64,000 bases of DNA from Sodiomyces alkalinus F11 (taxonomy: Eukaryota > Ascomycota > Sordariomycetes > Glomerellales > Plectosphaerellaceae), in the NCBI RefSeq assembly GCF_003711515.1, contig NW_021167081.1:2471039-2535038 (forward strand), read 5' to 3'. The position numbers were made by a program, and so were the translations under genes. The notes beneath the pieces were generated by a model, which saw only the letters and a list, made by a program, of their open reading frames with translations, had not been told where the DNA came from and did no database searches. Below are positions 11,426-22,419 of the stretch, piece after piece. The number at the start of each line of letters is the position of its first letter. Position 1 is the stretch's first letter.

Positions 11426-11765
11426 CGCCCGTTAATATAATAGTTATACGCCCGGGTAGTAGCAGTAACTAGTAACTTTTAGCTATTCTATTATCTACGT
11501 TTATCTTACGTATACTTCCGTAGCTAATTAAGGAGTATCTATAAACCCTACTCTCTCGCTTAGAAAAGCCCTTATTCGCTATACCCCTACTATAAACTAT
11601 ATCCACGAAACTTAAAGTCACCACTAAAGCGCTTAGTATCCCGCGGCTAGAGTCTACTAGGTAATAGGCCGAGTAGATCTTCTATATTAAGTTATACACG
11701 TAGAATATAGAGGTTTAGGCCTTCCTCGACCCTAATAGGCCGGAGTAGCTAAACGACTAACCCGA
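11426..11765 (+). other. Open frame of unknown origin
   Basis: From about 11,515 to the start of the short TIR element, one plus-strand frame has stops only at TAA/TAG (for example KPLFAIPLL and TKLKVTTKAL). I recognise no domain. It may be a fragment of a transposon gene; nothing else is visible in this stretch. Confidence 0.3.
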
Positions 11766-12138
11766 GTATTATAACTGGATAAGGATGTAGTGGCACTAGA
11801 TCGTCAAGATAAATATTTGATAAAGAGGTCAGTTCAGTAACACCACGATGCATAACTAAAATATAACTAATACCGCTATAACCTTTAGCGAAGACGTAGA
11901 TCGGTAGTCACTATTCTGATCAGGGTAACGTAAGTTAAACTAGAAAGATACCTTAAATGTGGAATAAGTAATTATAAAAGAGGATAATAATTAAATAATC
12001 GTCCCTTAATAGGGATATCCAGAGCCTGTCCTTAATATATATATAGGAGGTAGATCCCGTAGCCTTAAAAAAGGGGTTTTATAACCGGCTACCGATACCA
12101 CACTACGGCCGTATCTACGCGGTTATAATACGGCTCTA
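11766..12138. mobile_element. Short TIR element (MITE-like), copy 1
   Basis: About 370 bases, matching 26,093-26,457 over their whole length in the same orientation. The ends look like short inverted repeats: TATTATAACTGG on the left and, on the complementary strand of the right end, TATTATAACCGC. This copy is more RIP-worn than the other one (TAACTAAAATATAAC here, CAACCAAAACATAAC-like there). The outer sequences differ completely between copies, as expected for a mobile element. There is no convincing coding capacity, although one frame is free of stops other than RIP-type ones. Confidence 0.65.
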
Positions 12139-12149
12139 GTTATCATCCT

Positions 12150-13273
12150 ACGCCCTCGTAGCGTAGAGAACTCCCCAAAATAAGCAGGTATAAGTAAATA
12201 AAGTAAGTAAACAGCTATCGCACACCCACGTTCCTCTAATTACCCTGTCCTCCACGTATACCTAGTTAGGGATCCTCTTAGCTCCTATTCCGCCATATAT
12301 ACCGTTTCCTTACTATCTTTACTAGCTATTTCCTTAAAACGTCACTTATCTAATCCTATATATATCTCTACTTACGTTTTCGTAAGGCTCTTCCTCTAAC
12401 TATATAGTTAGGCTCGCTAGCCTTCTTAGCCTCCTAATTAGTAGTAGCTTTATCTACCTCCTACTCGATAGCGGTATTATAATAATACTAGCCTCCCTAC
12501 TCCACTACTCGCGATAGCGGAAGATACTTATTACTATTAGTAGCGGTATCCTATAAGGCGGCTTTATAGGGGTTATTAAACGACGAGACTTAATCCTCTC
12601 GGCTATAGTTACTTAGTCTAAACGGTATATTTCCTATCTCGATTAGCCTATAAAATAGTAGCCTACGAGATATCTATAGACCACGACCTTAGTACGCCTA
12701 ATCCTTCTCCTACTTACTCTATATATCGGTCCTCACGGTAAAATTAACGAGGTCCTCTCCCTCGTGCTTGTAGTAGCCAGTAGCCGAGTTAATCTTAACT
12801 AGGACTAACTACGGTTACTATATCTACGGCTTCGACTACTCCTTTAGCGTAACCTTCTTCAGATTAGGGGACCTAATAGGGGCTTAGTCCTCCGGAGACT
12901 TAGGCGGTATTATAATAGGAGAGGGCTCGGTAGCTAAGGGCGTGCTTTCCTTAATAACCTTCTTATACTTAAGGGTAGTAAGCTTAAGGTTACCCAGCTC
13001 TAGGAACGCGCCACTATTATTATTATCGAATGCCAGGACTTTAGTTAGTCCCTAATCAGGGGAAGGGGACTTCTACTTAGTCGTTTAAGGGGTCTTAGGC
13101 GCCTTAGGCATCTTCAGCGTTTTCGGCGTCTTCGGCGTCTTCGGCGTCTTCGGCGTCTTCGGCGTCTTCGGCGTCTTCGGCGTCTTCGGTCCCTTTAGCG
13201 CGTTAACGGGCGTCCACTTCTTATTAATAGGCTTAAAACCCGTTATCTTAGGCGAATTATAGGAGGGAGTCAT
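12150..13273 (-). pseudogene. Unrecognised gene with PKT tripeptide repeats (H2)
   Basis: I do not recognise this protein. The minus-strand frame starts at an ATG (13,273-13,271). It runs through a basic N-terminus (about residues 1-30), then about nine copies of the tripeptide Pro-Lys-Thr, then a long hydrophilic stretch containing SGAFLELGNLKLTTLKYKK, GYYKHEGEDLVNF, NTAIEQEVDKATTN and a basic C-terminus (RGRALRKRK). The first 62 codons are open; later stops are TAA/TAG. No signal peptide or membrane segment is visible. The Lys/Pro repeat suggests a nucleic-acid- or chromatin-associated tail, but that is a guess. It may be a transposon accessory gene or a host gene copy. Confidence 0.5.
13105..13190 (-). 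repeat. 9-bp minisatellite inside H2
   Basis: About nine tandem copies of the plus-strand word GTCTTCGGC. Because the unit is a multiple of three it keeps the reading frame and encodes the (Pro-Lys-Thr)n tract of H2. The inner copies are nearly identical, so the array seems young or homogenised compared with the mutated flanks. Confidence 0.85.
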
Positions 13274-13289
13274 GATAGAAGTAGTAGTA

Positions 13290-14230
13290 GCAGCTAGGTT
13301 AGGAGTCGGGGTATATTACTTAAAAGCTAGCTCGGGCTAATAGCCAAAGCCGAAGAGTTCGCCTATATAGCTTAACCAGCTATATCTAATATACCTAGTA
13401 TAGCTAGTAGCGTCGTTAACGTAGTAGCGGCTATCTTATAGGCAGTATAGTCGGGACGATGCAGGGAATATATATCCTTTCTAAATAACGTAACGGATCT
13501 AACAACTAACTGTCACGGATATACTAAGTAAGGGACGATAAGATTTACTTAGCTTATTGGGTTAATAATAGTAGACATATCACGGACTAACCGGTTATTA
13601 ATACGGTAGTATCTCGATAGCATAGCTGAGAGATAGTATCTATAAGACTTATATCCACGATCTGGAAGGGCCTATCTAATAGCAGGTATACCGGGAATTA
13701 ATAGGTCGTCGTTATAGTCTCGCTATTATATAGCTAAGGGATAGTATCTATAAGACTTATATCTATGACCTTAAAGGGCCTGCCTACTAGTAGCGAATAT
13801 ACTAGGAATTAATAGGTCGTCGCCTTAGTATCGCTATTATATAGCTACGGGATAGTATTCACGAGGGATATTACCACGACTTAGAAGGGCTAAGGCTATA
13901 TCTAGATTCGTAGATATTAGGCTATAGGAAGTTAGAGATAGGACTACTAGGAGTTAATAGGAGGATAAAGGTTAAGATATCAGGTATAATAGTCTTATAT
14001 TAAGGGAGTTAGGCGGGGATAGATAGGAGGATTCTAATTAGACCCCGGATAGCTATAAAAGGAGCGCCTTAGGGACCTCTTTTTTAAGGCGGGTAACGAA
14101 TAATCTAAGTATTCTAAGACCCCTTACCTATAGACGAACCACTAGTTACTTAGGACGTATCGGTTAATTATTAGTATATTACTCTATATAAAGATACCTT
14201 TAATATTTTATTTATTCTTTACCTTACTTA
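13290..14230 (+). repeat. Probable 5' LTR/leader of gypsy G1, with about 110-bp tandem repeat
   Basis: Non-coding sequence between H2 and the G1 gag. It holds two and a half imperfect copies of a roughly 110-base unit: GATAGT starts units at 13,632, 13,740 and 13,851, and each ends in CGCTATTATATAGCTA. Further on are TATA-like boxes (CTATAAAAGG near 14,056 and TATATAAAG near 14,190), which suit an LTR promoter. I found no second copy downstream of G1, so LTR status is inferred from position. Confidence 0.4.
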
Positions 14231-14329
14231 GGTGTATAGACCGGTATAAAGTTTCTGCCCGACTTACCTAAGCGGAGAATTAATTAGTTATTCTCGGTAT
14301 ATCGTTATTATACTAACTACTCTCTGAGT

Positions 14330-15800
14330 TCGAGATAGAAGATACCGAGCCTAGCCGTAATAGCGAGGTTAATCCTTAGCCGTAGCGGTAAGAGTAGAAT
14401 AAGCTACGCGCCGAGTAAGGTAACGCACCTAAGACGGCCTAATAAGTGGCTAACTCTTACCTTACTACGGGTTATAGTGCTAAGGTATTTATCGGTATAG
14501 CCCCTGGAACCGGCAATCTAAGCGCTATACCGCGGACCCCCCCTATAATACCTATCTCTTTTAAGCTAACCTTATAGACCTTTACCGCGGAAATACCCAC
14601 CGACTAACCTTAGATAACCCGGCTATACGTTCCGCCTTATTAAGGATTATCAGTAAATAGACCCGCCCAATCGATATTAGATACTAGACGTTACCCCCCT
14701 AATACTATTATAGGCGTTAGCCTTTTAATAGTAGAATATCTATAAGAATAGGTTAAAGCTTTTAGGTTAGACTAGGAGCTATACTACCTAGCCGGATAAC
14801 TCTAAGCTTTACGAGATAGTAGTAATACCGCGGATATACTATGCTCCCCAGATACCTAATAGCTAACCCGTAACGACTAGGCTAAGATAGACTACCCTAT
14901 CCCTAAATAGGATAGTTAATCGTGGGATTAGTATAAAACGTTTATTAAGGACTTAGAAGAACGTTTTTACCTTAATTCTACTAATTTTCAGAGCGATAAG
15001 ATAAAAGTCTATTTCGCTAGTAACGCTTTTCCTTAGGCTATTAGGTCGCGGTAGCGTTTCTAATAATAGTTAATTACTATGCCTAGAGCTACTATAGCGA
15101 CTTAGTAGGAAATAAAGAATTTCCTTTCGGGGTAAATCGTTAACGATAATACCCGTATATTAACCGCCGCGGACTAACTATTTAGTGACTTTACTAAGTA
15201 GAGAGATAGGGAGAAATATAACTATTTCCTTAACCGGATTAATCGATTCTTTAATATAATCCTTACACCTATTAAAGATAACTAGCGTATATAGCTTATA
15301 ATCATTAAGCTATAATAACCTATTCGCGATTATATAATTGCTAAGAGATTACTTAAAACTTACGCCGAGCTTTATTCGATAGCACGGAAGGCTAGGATAC
15401 TTCGAAATAAAGATAGAGCGGAAGATAAGCATAAGGTATCGGCTTTATAATTATAGCAGTTTAACTATTCGGCAGCTATAAACTAAGCCGGTGGTAATTC
15501 TAAGAGAAGCCCGTCCCTAGAAGATACGGAGACCTCCGCTAGATAAAAGATAACCCCGAACTAACCGAAAAGACGCCGTTTAGAGGATATAGAGTACTAT
15601 TACTATTACTAAAAAGGATATCTTTATAATAATTACCCGGAACTAAAGGATAATAATAGCGGTTATAATACCTCTACCTTAAACCCTAACTGATAACCTA
15701 TAGCTAGTAGACGGTCGAATATTAGTTATACCTAATCTAATAACTAGTCTTAGTAATAGGAAAACGCCCCGTCTTATACTAAGCCCTCGGGCTATAGGCT
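14330..15800 (+). pseudogene. G1 gag (capsid/nucleocapsid), RIP-inactivated
   Basis: Structural protein that packages retrotransposon RNA. An acidic N-terminal region is followed by the gag core (KTFIKDLEERFY near 14,940, then FSDFTK and FLNRINRFF near 15,180-15,250). The zinc knuckle at 15,595-15,636 has kept its CX2CX4HX4C spacing, but every zinc ligand now reads Tyr (TAC/TAT), as TGC-to-TAC and CAC-to-TAC RIP changes would give. Many TAA/TAG stops. Length, about 490 codons, is ordinary for fungal gypsy gag. Confidence 0.75.
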
Positions 15801-15829
15801 AATCGAAGCTCTTATAGCGTTAAGGTAAG

Positions 15830-18800
15830 GCGGGCGGTAAGTCTATACTACGGCTATCCTTAATAAAGGAGCGGATATAAACGTTATAGATCGATTTACT
15901 TTATAGGAAGGATAGGTATCGGATAGGCCTTTATACTAGGTTTCCTGGTTAGTAAAAGATAGGACTATATCTACCTATAGAATAATAGCTAGCCTTCTCC
16001 GGTTAACCGATAGCTAGGGACCTATTAAGATACGCCGAACTGAATTTCACGTCTTAGACCTTGACCCTAAGGGGCCGCGAATTATCCTTAGCCGGCCGTG
16101 GCTCTCCGTAATTAACCTAATAGTTAACTAATAAGATAGTAGCTAGATATATCGAATTACATAACACGAATTAGCTTTAGTTAATTTAAGAAAGTAATTA
16201 AAGAAGACCGTACAGGAGTTAATCGCTATTTTAACGCTAACTATCGATAAGCCTTATAGAGGGTCGATATTATAATTAGGTTATATAGACGTATAAGAAG
16301 AAGGACCTTAACTAACGCGGTAATTAGTACAACTACCCCCCTAATACCTTAATTACGTAGACGTTTTTAACGTCGTACGAGCTAGCTAACTACTAGGCCA
16401 CTATAAATAGAACTACCCTATTAAGCTATAGGATAATAAAGCGCTACCCCCCGGACTAATCTACCCGTTAGCTGTAGCAGAACTAGTAGCCTTATAATAA
16501 TATATCCATAAGGCTACCGAGAAAGGGTGGATTAGGGTATCTAGTAGCCTTATAGGGGCGCCCGTTTTATTTATACTAAACAAGGGAGGTAAACTTTGAC
16601 TCTACGTTAACTACTAGGCACTTAACTGTATTATACGTAAAGACTGCCCGCCGTTACCGTTAATCTATAAGATTTTGGATCGATTAGCCTCTTCTACTAT
16701 CTATACTAAATTAGACTTTAAAGATACGTACTATCGCCTAGGAATACGGGAAGGCGACGAGTGAAAAAAGGTATTCCGAATAAAATACGGCTATCTTAAA
16801 TATCTTATTATACCGTTTAGCCTCTATAATACACCTACTAGTTTCCAGAAGTATATTAACTATACCTTAGCTAGTCTAGTAGATACTATTTATATTATTT
16901 ACCTTAACGATGTTTTAATTTATAGTTCGTATATAACTACTTACCGACCATGTATCTATTAGGTATTATAACGTCTTAGAGAATAGTCTCTATTTATAAA
17001 CCCAGAAAAATATATCTTTAAGATATCCGAAATCGAGTTTCTTAGATTTATCTATAATCTAACCGGTATCTATATAAACCCCGCTTATATTAAAGTAATC
17101 CGAGACTAGGAACCCCCTAATACGATACGTAAGAGTTAAGTCTTCTTAGGCTTTACGGGTCTTTACCGCCGATTTATTAAAAACTACTCTAAGATTATCG
17201 TATCCCTTATAAACCTATTAAAAGGCGATAGGCTAACCGGTACCTTTACTTTAACCAGCGACTAACTAGCTACGTTCGTCGAACTCTATAACCGGTTCTA
17301 AGATACGCCCGTCCTATAACACTTCGATCTAACTCTTCCTATTCGCGTTAAGCTATATACCTTTACCTTCGCCTTAGGAGCTATAATTAGTTAGTTAGAG
17401 AACGGCTATTAAAACCTAATTACCTTTTTTTCGCGTAAGCTTAAAGGAGCTAAGTTAAATTATATAATACCGGACACCGAGTTAATAGCTATATATAAAG
17501 CGTTCCGCACTTAGCGCTATTATATAGTCTATAGTCGGTTTTATATCGAAGTCTTAAAGAACCATCTTAATCACGGCTCTCTCTTAGATAAACCACGTAT
17601 TAAAGCCTAATATACACGATAGCTTAAGGAATTAACCGCCTATGATTTTAAGACTAAGTATCGACCGTGTATTTATAATCCGGCTGATAGTCTATCCCGT
17701 AAACCTTAGTTCGTACCCGATACCGCGGCCCTAAACGCCGAATATGCTAAGCTAGTAGAAGCGTTTACTTATAAATTCGCCCTTAGTATATTAACTACGT
17801 ACGTAATACGTAACCCAGTATCTTATCGCTAATATAAGCGCCGATAATAGCTAACTATAAACCGACCTATAGTCCTAGGCTATCGAGGTATACAAGGAGG
17901 ATCCTTTTTATAATAAACTCGCTATTATAGAACCGCCCGGCCTAGCTTTATAGAACTCGTGGTCCGAGGATAACGATAGGGTCCTTTATTTTAAGAATCG
18001 CCTTTATATCCCTAACTATTCGGGTTTACGCGATACTATCTTATAGGCCTCCTATAATAGTCTAACCGCTAGTTATCTAGGTATCGCTAAGACTATATAA
18101 CGTATTCGAGACGTCTACTACTAGGACTACTTATAACGCGATATTAAGAAGTTTATCCCTAGTTATCTTATATATTAGCGTATAAAGGCCCCGTACTATA
18201 GACTATATAGTATAATATAAAGCTTACCTATCCTACGCCGACTATTCTAAGAAATATCTATCGACTTTATTACCAGTCTTTCACTAGTTACTAATAACGG
18301 ATATAAGCGAGATACTATCTTAGTAGCGGTATATAGGTATACTAAGTACGCTATCTATATACTAACTAGTAGTAAATTAACCGTAAATAGGCTAGCAGAT
18401 ACCCTATAGACGTATATCTTTAGTAAATACGGTCTACCTAATAGTATCGTCTCCGACTAAGGATTACTATTTATAAGCCGATTTTAGAAGATACTTTATA
18501 TATACCTTAGGGTAGATAGGCGGCTATTAATAGCCTAGCACCTATAAACGGACGGTTAGATAGAACGCTAAAACTAGAGTCTTAAGTATTACCTATATAC
18601 GTTTTATATATTTAAGCAGAACGACTAGGTAGATAAGCTCTTACTCGCCTAGTTCGTCTATAATACCTCCTAGCACTTAACTATAAATAATACGCCGGCT
18701 ATCATACTTATAGGTCATAATCTACGCGGGCTATATGAGTTATAATCTTAGCTAAAAGCGGAGTCTAAGTTAGCTATTATAGAATAACGAGTTTAATACT

Positions 18801-19300
18801 TATTAGCTAACCGAGAAGTAATAGACGCCCTGATTCGGAAGGTATAGGTTAATATAAGCGCTATTATAATATGGGCCGTGTTTAGAAACGCTTTAATAAA
18901 GATAAATATATACTACTCTCCACTAAAAATATTCGCTAGCGGCGGCCTAACCGTAAATTATCCTATAAGTTCTTAGGACCTTACTATATCGCTAAGGTAA
19001 TTAGTTAGCACGCCCTAGTATATAAACTAGACTTAATACTAAAATTAAAGATCCACGATATATTTCTAGTTTCTCTATTAGAACCCTAGCGGTCCCGTGA
19101 TAGTAAATCGCCGGTTCCTAAGGATATAGATATTAAACTATAAAAGTTAGATAAATATAAGGTCGAAGATATCCTCGCCTACCGTTATAACGGTAATCGC
19201 CGATAATATCTTATTCAGGAGGCGGACTACGGCTATAAGGAAAACACGTAAGAACCGAAGAGGAATTTACAGAACGATCTTCTCGATCGCTACTATTATA
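15830..19300 (+). pseudogene. G1 pol: protease, RT, RNase H, integrase, chromodomain
   Basis: Polyprotein that copies and integrates the element. In order: an aspartic-protease-like block (GADINVID near 15,875); RT from about 16,400 with KLDFKDTYYRLGI near 16,715 and the catalytic box reading YLND at 16,900-16,911 (YLDD expected); RNase H (near 17,400-17,700, ending PADSLSR); integrase from about 17,930 with SIDFITS near 18,260, IVSD near 18,455 and an IER block near 18,560; then FLGPYYIAKVI and a chromodomain-like DKYKVEDILAYR near 19,155. Reading needs dozens of TAA/TAG stops to be ignored. The catalytic Asp-to-Asn change alone would inactivate it. Confidence 0.9.
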
Positions 19301-19499
19301 GAATATATAACTAGTTAGCGATTAGGAACTAGCCGACTTATAATTAATTTCCGTATAAAAAAGGTATTTATTCTATTACCTAATAGGCCTCTCCTTACTA
19401 TTATCCTTAATAAGTAAAAAGAAAAAAAAACCAGAAGTAAAAAATAAAAATAAAAAAACTATATAAAAGGGGGGACTAAAGCGGCTAACCCCGAATTAA

Positions 19500-20650
19500 C
19501 TATATGTAAACCGTATTCCTTTAAGCCGGTAGAGTGGCTAGGAGATTATCTAGTTCGACCCTTATATTTAACCCGCCGCCTTAGCTATTACCGCCTACCT
19601 CTTTACTACTACCGCTAGATTAATTAACGATAACCGCTAGCTTATTAACTAAATCCTTATTACTTTAAACTAACTCTTATAATAAACTATTAGTTATATA
19701 ACTTTCTATAACGTGTTATTCTATAGCTACTATAAGGTAGCCTAAAAGGTAGTTATAATCCTTAGAAGCTTTTAGTTACGAGTTAGCTTTAACCTCGCGC
19801 TGCCGATAAACTAACCGCTTAGCCCGGGGGATTTAATTACGGGCCATACTTTAATTAGATATAAATGCCCTAAGCCGAGCCCGGGCTTCCGTTAATAACC
19901 GCCGTTTACCTGGTATAACGCTACGGTTTTTATTAAATACTCTTATAATATTATTCTGTATTAATCGAGCTAATTTACGAGTATTAATAGGTAACTATAA
20001 CTTAATAGTCGGCCGCGGAGCGGTTATAGCAGGGAAGGGGTATAGGACTTACCTTATTATAAGGCTTACTGCTTTATATCTAGTAGTAATTATATTTAGC
20101 AGATCGTTCTACGAATATAGGTATATTAGCTATCGCTCGCTAAGGAACTACTAAAGGGTTAACTTACTTTCGGTAAAGCGGTATAAACGGAAAACGATAG
20201 GGGTAATAGTAAAATTAGTGTTAGTATACTACTAGCGGGCGTAATAGTCGTATAGTTTCTATAAGGGACCGCTATAACCTATATCCTTTATATCTCCGCG
20301 AATAACGGGCTAAGGAGTAGTTATCGGATTATTAGGCGTTAATAGAGTAGTAGGAGGAGCGGTTAAAGGCGTAATAAGGGGGGCTATAAGCGGAATAGGC
20401 GTTAAAACTATCTTAGGAGTAGTAAGAACGGAAGTGGTAGAGTTATTATTAGTTCTTAAGGAATTAGCGGGCGATAACGTTGTACTATTACCACTACTAC
20501 CGCTAATAGTAGCACCACCGCTAGTAGTCTTCGCGCGTTTAGGGGCCCTTTTAGTAGCACCCTTAGCCTTTCGCTTACTACCCGCAGCGGGGGCACTACT
20601 ACTAGCGCTAATAGCGGCGGTATTCTTTAAAGCCGTTTTAGGAGGTATAT
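19500..20650 (-). pseudogene. Unrecognised spliced gene relic (H3)
   Basis: I do not recognise this protein. The minus strand reads from about 20,650: a Thr/Ser/Pro-rich N-terminus with basic clusters (AGSKRKAKGATKRAPKRAK, then SGGATISGS), a linker of TP/TA repeats, and a GDIKDIGYSGPL block. A likely intron follows, with donor GTAAGTCC near 20,055. The C-terminal part is hydrophilic and helix-prone (RLVYRQREVKANS, KASKDYNYLLGYLIVAIE, NKDLVNKLAVIVN). Stops are mostly TAA/TAG. It lies just 3' of G1 and back to back with H4. The basic/Ser segment resembles H1 exon 4 in composition only. It may be an accessory transposon gene or a captured gene. Confidence 0.5.
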
Positions 20651-20656
20651 TGACGA

Positions 20657-21060
20657 ATGAATAGCGAGCTATTAAATCGTTAGTCTCCCGATAAAGATAA
20701 GAGTATAGAGAAGGTAAAGGAGGCCTTATAGGAGGAATTATAGTATTATAAAAAGAGAAAGAGAATTAGTTAATTAGGGGTATCCCTAATAGCTATTAGC
20801 TAATATCTAACTATTAACGACGCATATAACGCCGAGTTTATAACTAAGGAATATAAGGACGCTAATCTTTATCGACGCTCGAAGCGATAAAAGATTAATA
20901 GCGTTATAGCCGGGATTCAACTTACCTACTATAACCTAAAAACCAAGGTTATTATAATAGCTAGAGAAGAATAGAAAGAGGATTAGAAGATTTTAGAAGG
21001 TATAGGATAATATCTACGGCCTATAGGGCCGCCGTGCCTTCTATTGTATCTTATTAAGTA
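20657..21060 (+). pseudogene. Unrecognised gene relic divergent from H3 (H4)
   Basis: I do not recognise this protein. The frame from an ATG at 20,657 runs about 135 codons with stops only at Gln-like TAA/TAG. It is charged and probably helical (DKDKSIEKVKEAL, YYKKRKRIS, NAEFITKEYKDANLYRRSKR). The frame is lost near 21,060, where gypsy A integrase sequence begins. The start lies only a few bases from the 5' limit of H3 on the other strand, so the two would share one promoter region. Confidence 0.45.
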
Positions 21061-21129
21061 ATAGGTAAAAGCACTTACCTCCCCGAGTTACTATATTTAT
21101 AGAATAAAGGGGGCTAAGGTATTAGCCAC

Positions 21130-22190
21130 CCTAAATTCCTCTCGGTCTTTTAGTAGACGCTATAGAAGGCTATAGGCACGACGCTAAGGTTCTCTGTAGC
21201 GTAGCACCCTTAGATAGATAGTCTATCCGAATAGAAGAATTAGACGGTTAAAATCTATATTTGTATATTCTTTACCGATAACCTAAAGATTCTACAGACG
21301 AAGGTAATCGTGTCGTTATAGTTTAACCTTAATAACGCCTTTAACGAGTTACTCGGCTATAGACCGAATAAGATACTTTACGGTATAAAGACTAATAGTC
21401 CCCTTAACCTTATTGGTAAAGCTAGTCCTTAAGACTCCCGCGAGATACTCTATAAAGACGCTAAGCTCGCTGTCGCTATAGCCTAGATATATATAAAGCG
21501 GCTATACGATAAGAAGCACCGTAATATCCGGTCCGCCCTAGGCGACCTTATGTATATTCGGCTTAGTAGCGGTTATAATCTACCGGGTAAGCCTTTTATA
21601 AAGATCGGTTAGTAATAAATAGGCCCGTTTAAGGTGCTAAAGTAGGTAACGCCGCTAGTATACCACCTTAACTTACCTAGCACGCTTAGTATATATCTAG
21701 TGATTAGTATAGCCTATCTACTACCGGCGAAGCACTTAATTAGGGACTTATTCCCCGGCCGGAATATCGATAAAGGCCTAGTAGACGCCGAGGATTAGGA
21801 CGATAAGCGATAGCGCGACCCGTATAAGTATTATAAGGCTAAGGCTATCCTGGATAAAAGAGTTACCCGTAAAGGACTAGGTTAGCCTTATACGGAATAC
21901 CTCGTACGATAGAAGGGGTAGTTAGCTTACTAGAATATACAGATACCGTAAGAAGCTATAGAGGCGTAAGTACTAATCGATACCTTTAGGGAGAGATAAA
22001 AGACCTTAGGTAATCTAAGGATAGCCTTAAAGAAAACGGAGGCTCCGAAGGTGTTATAGCCAGGAGACGTTAAAGAACTAGAGAAAGCACGGCGTATACT
22101 AAGAGTTACCGAGGTATCGCGAAACGCGTAGAGGGCGCGGTTTAAGACGAATATTACCGCCGCCCCGAGTAACCCCGAATACATGGTAGG
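21130..22190 (+). pseudogene. Gypsy A integrase C-terminus and chromodomain
   Basis: C-terminal part of a chromovirus pol, which integrates the cDNA and directs it to chromatin. Visible blocks: a LNNAFNELLGYRPNKILYG segment near 21,330, KKHRNIR near 21,510, IGPFKVLK near 21,620, YHLNLPSTLSIYPVISIAYL near 21,660, and a chromodomain with YKAKAILDKRVTRKGLG near 21,830 and EYLVR-KG near 21,895, ending in a charged tail. It aligns block by block with B (46,380-45,485). TAA/TAG stops throughout. Confidence 0.85.
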
Positions 22191-22419
22191 AATAAACTTA
22201 TAACCTATATATGCCTTCTAGTAACCACTATAATAACCACGGTTACTACGGTATTCCGTTAGGTAGCAGAAAAAATAATATTACGCCTACTACGCTTAAG
22301 TTATTTTCCTTTTCCCTTCTCTCCCCTCTTTTCTTTACCACTATAACCTTGATTACTAGGATTATTAATATAATTCACTAGTTTTTACCATTTCCCCCTT
22401 ACGTATTCTATCGTTTTAT

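Larger units (their letters stand above)
14230..19482 (+). mobile_element. Ty3/gypsy element G1 (chromovirus type)
   Basis: LTR retrotransposon with gag, protease, reverse transcriptase, RNase H, integrase and chromodomain in gypsy order on the plus strand. A purine run (AAAAGGGGGG, 19,471-19,480) after the last coding motif looks like the polypurine tract that primes plus-strand DNA, so a 3' LTR should start near 19,482. I could not match that sequence to anything upstream, so the outer ends are unresolved. Confidence 0.75.

Noticed and set aside
11766..12138. Protein-coding gene in the short TIR element
   Set aside because: One frame has only RIP-type stops in both copies, but the copies differ mainly by transitions, so the shared frame is weak evidence, and terminal inverted repeats explain the unit better.
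20434..20664. Leu/Ala/Val-rich plus-strand protein
   Set aside because: Shadow of the basic Ser/Thr N-terminus of H3 on the other strand, whose frame extends much further and meets an intron donor.
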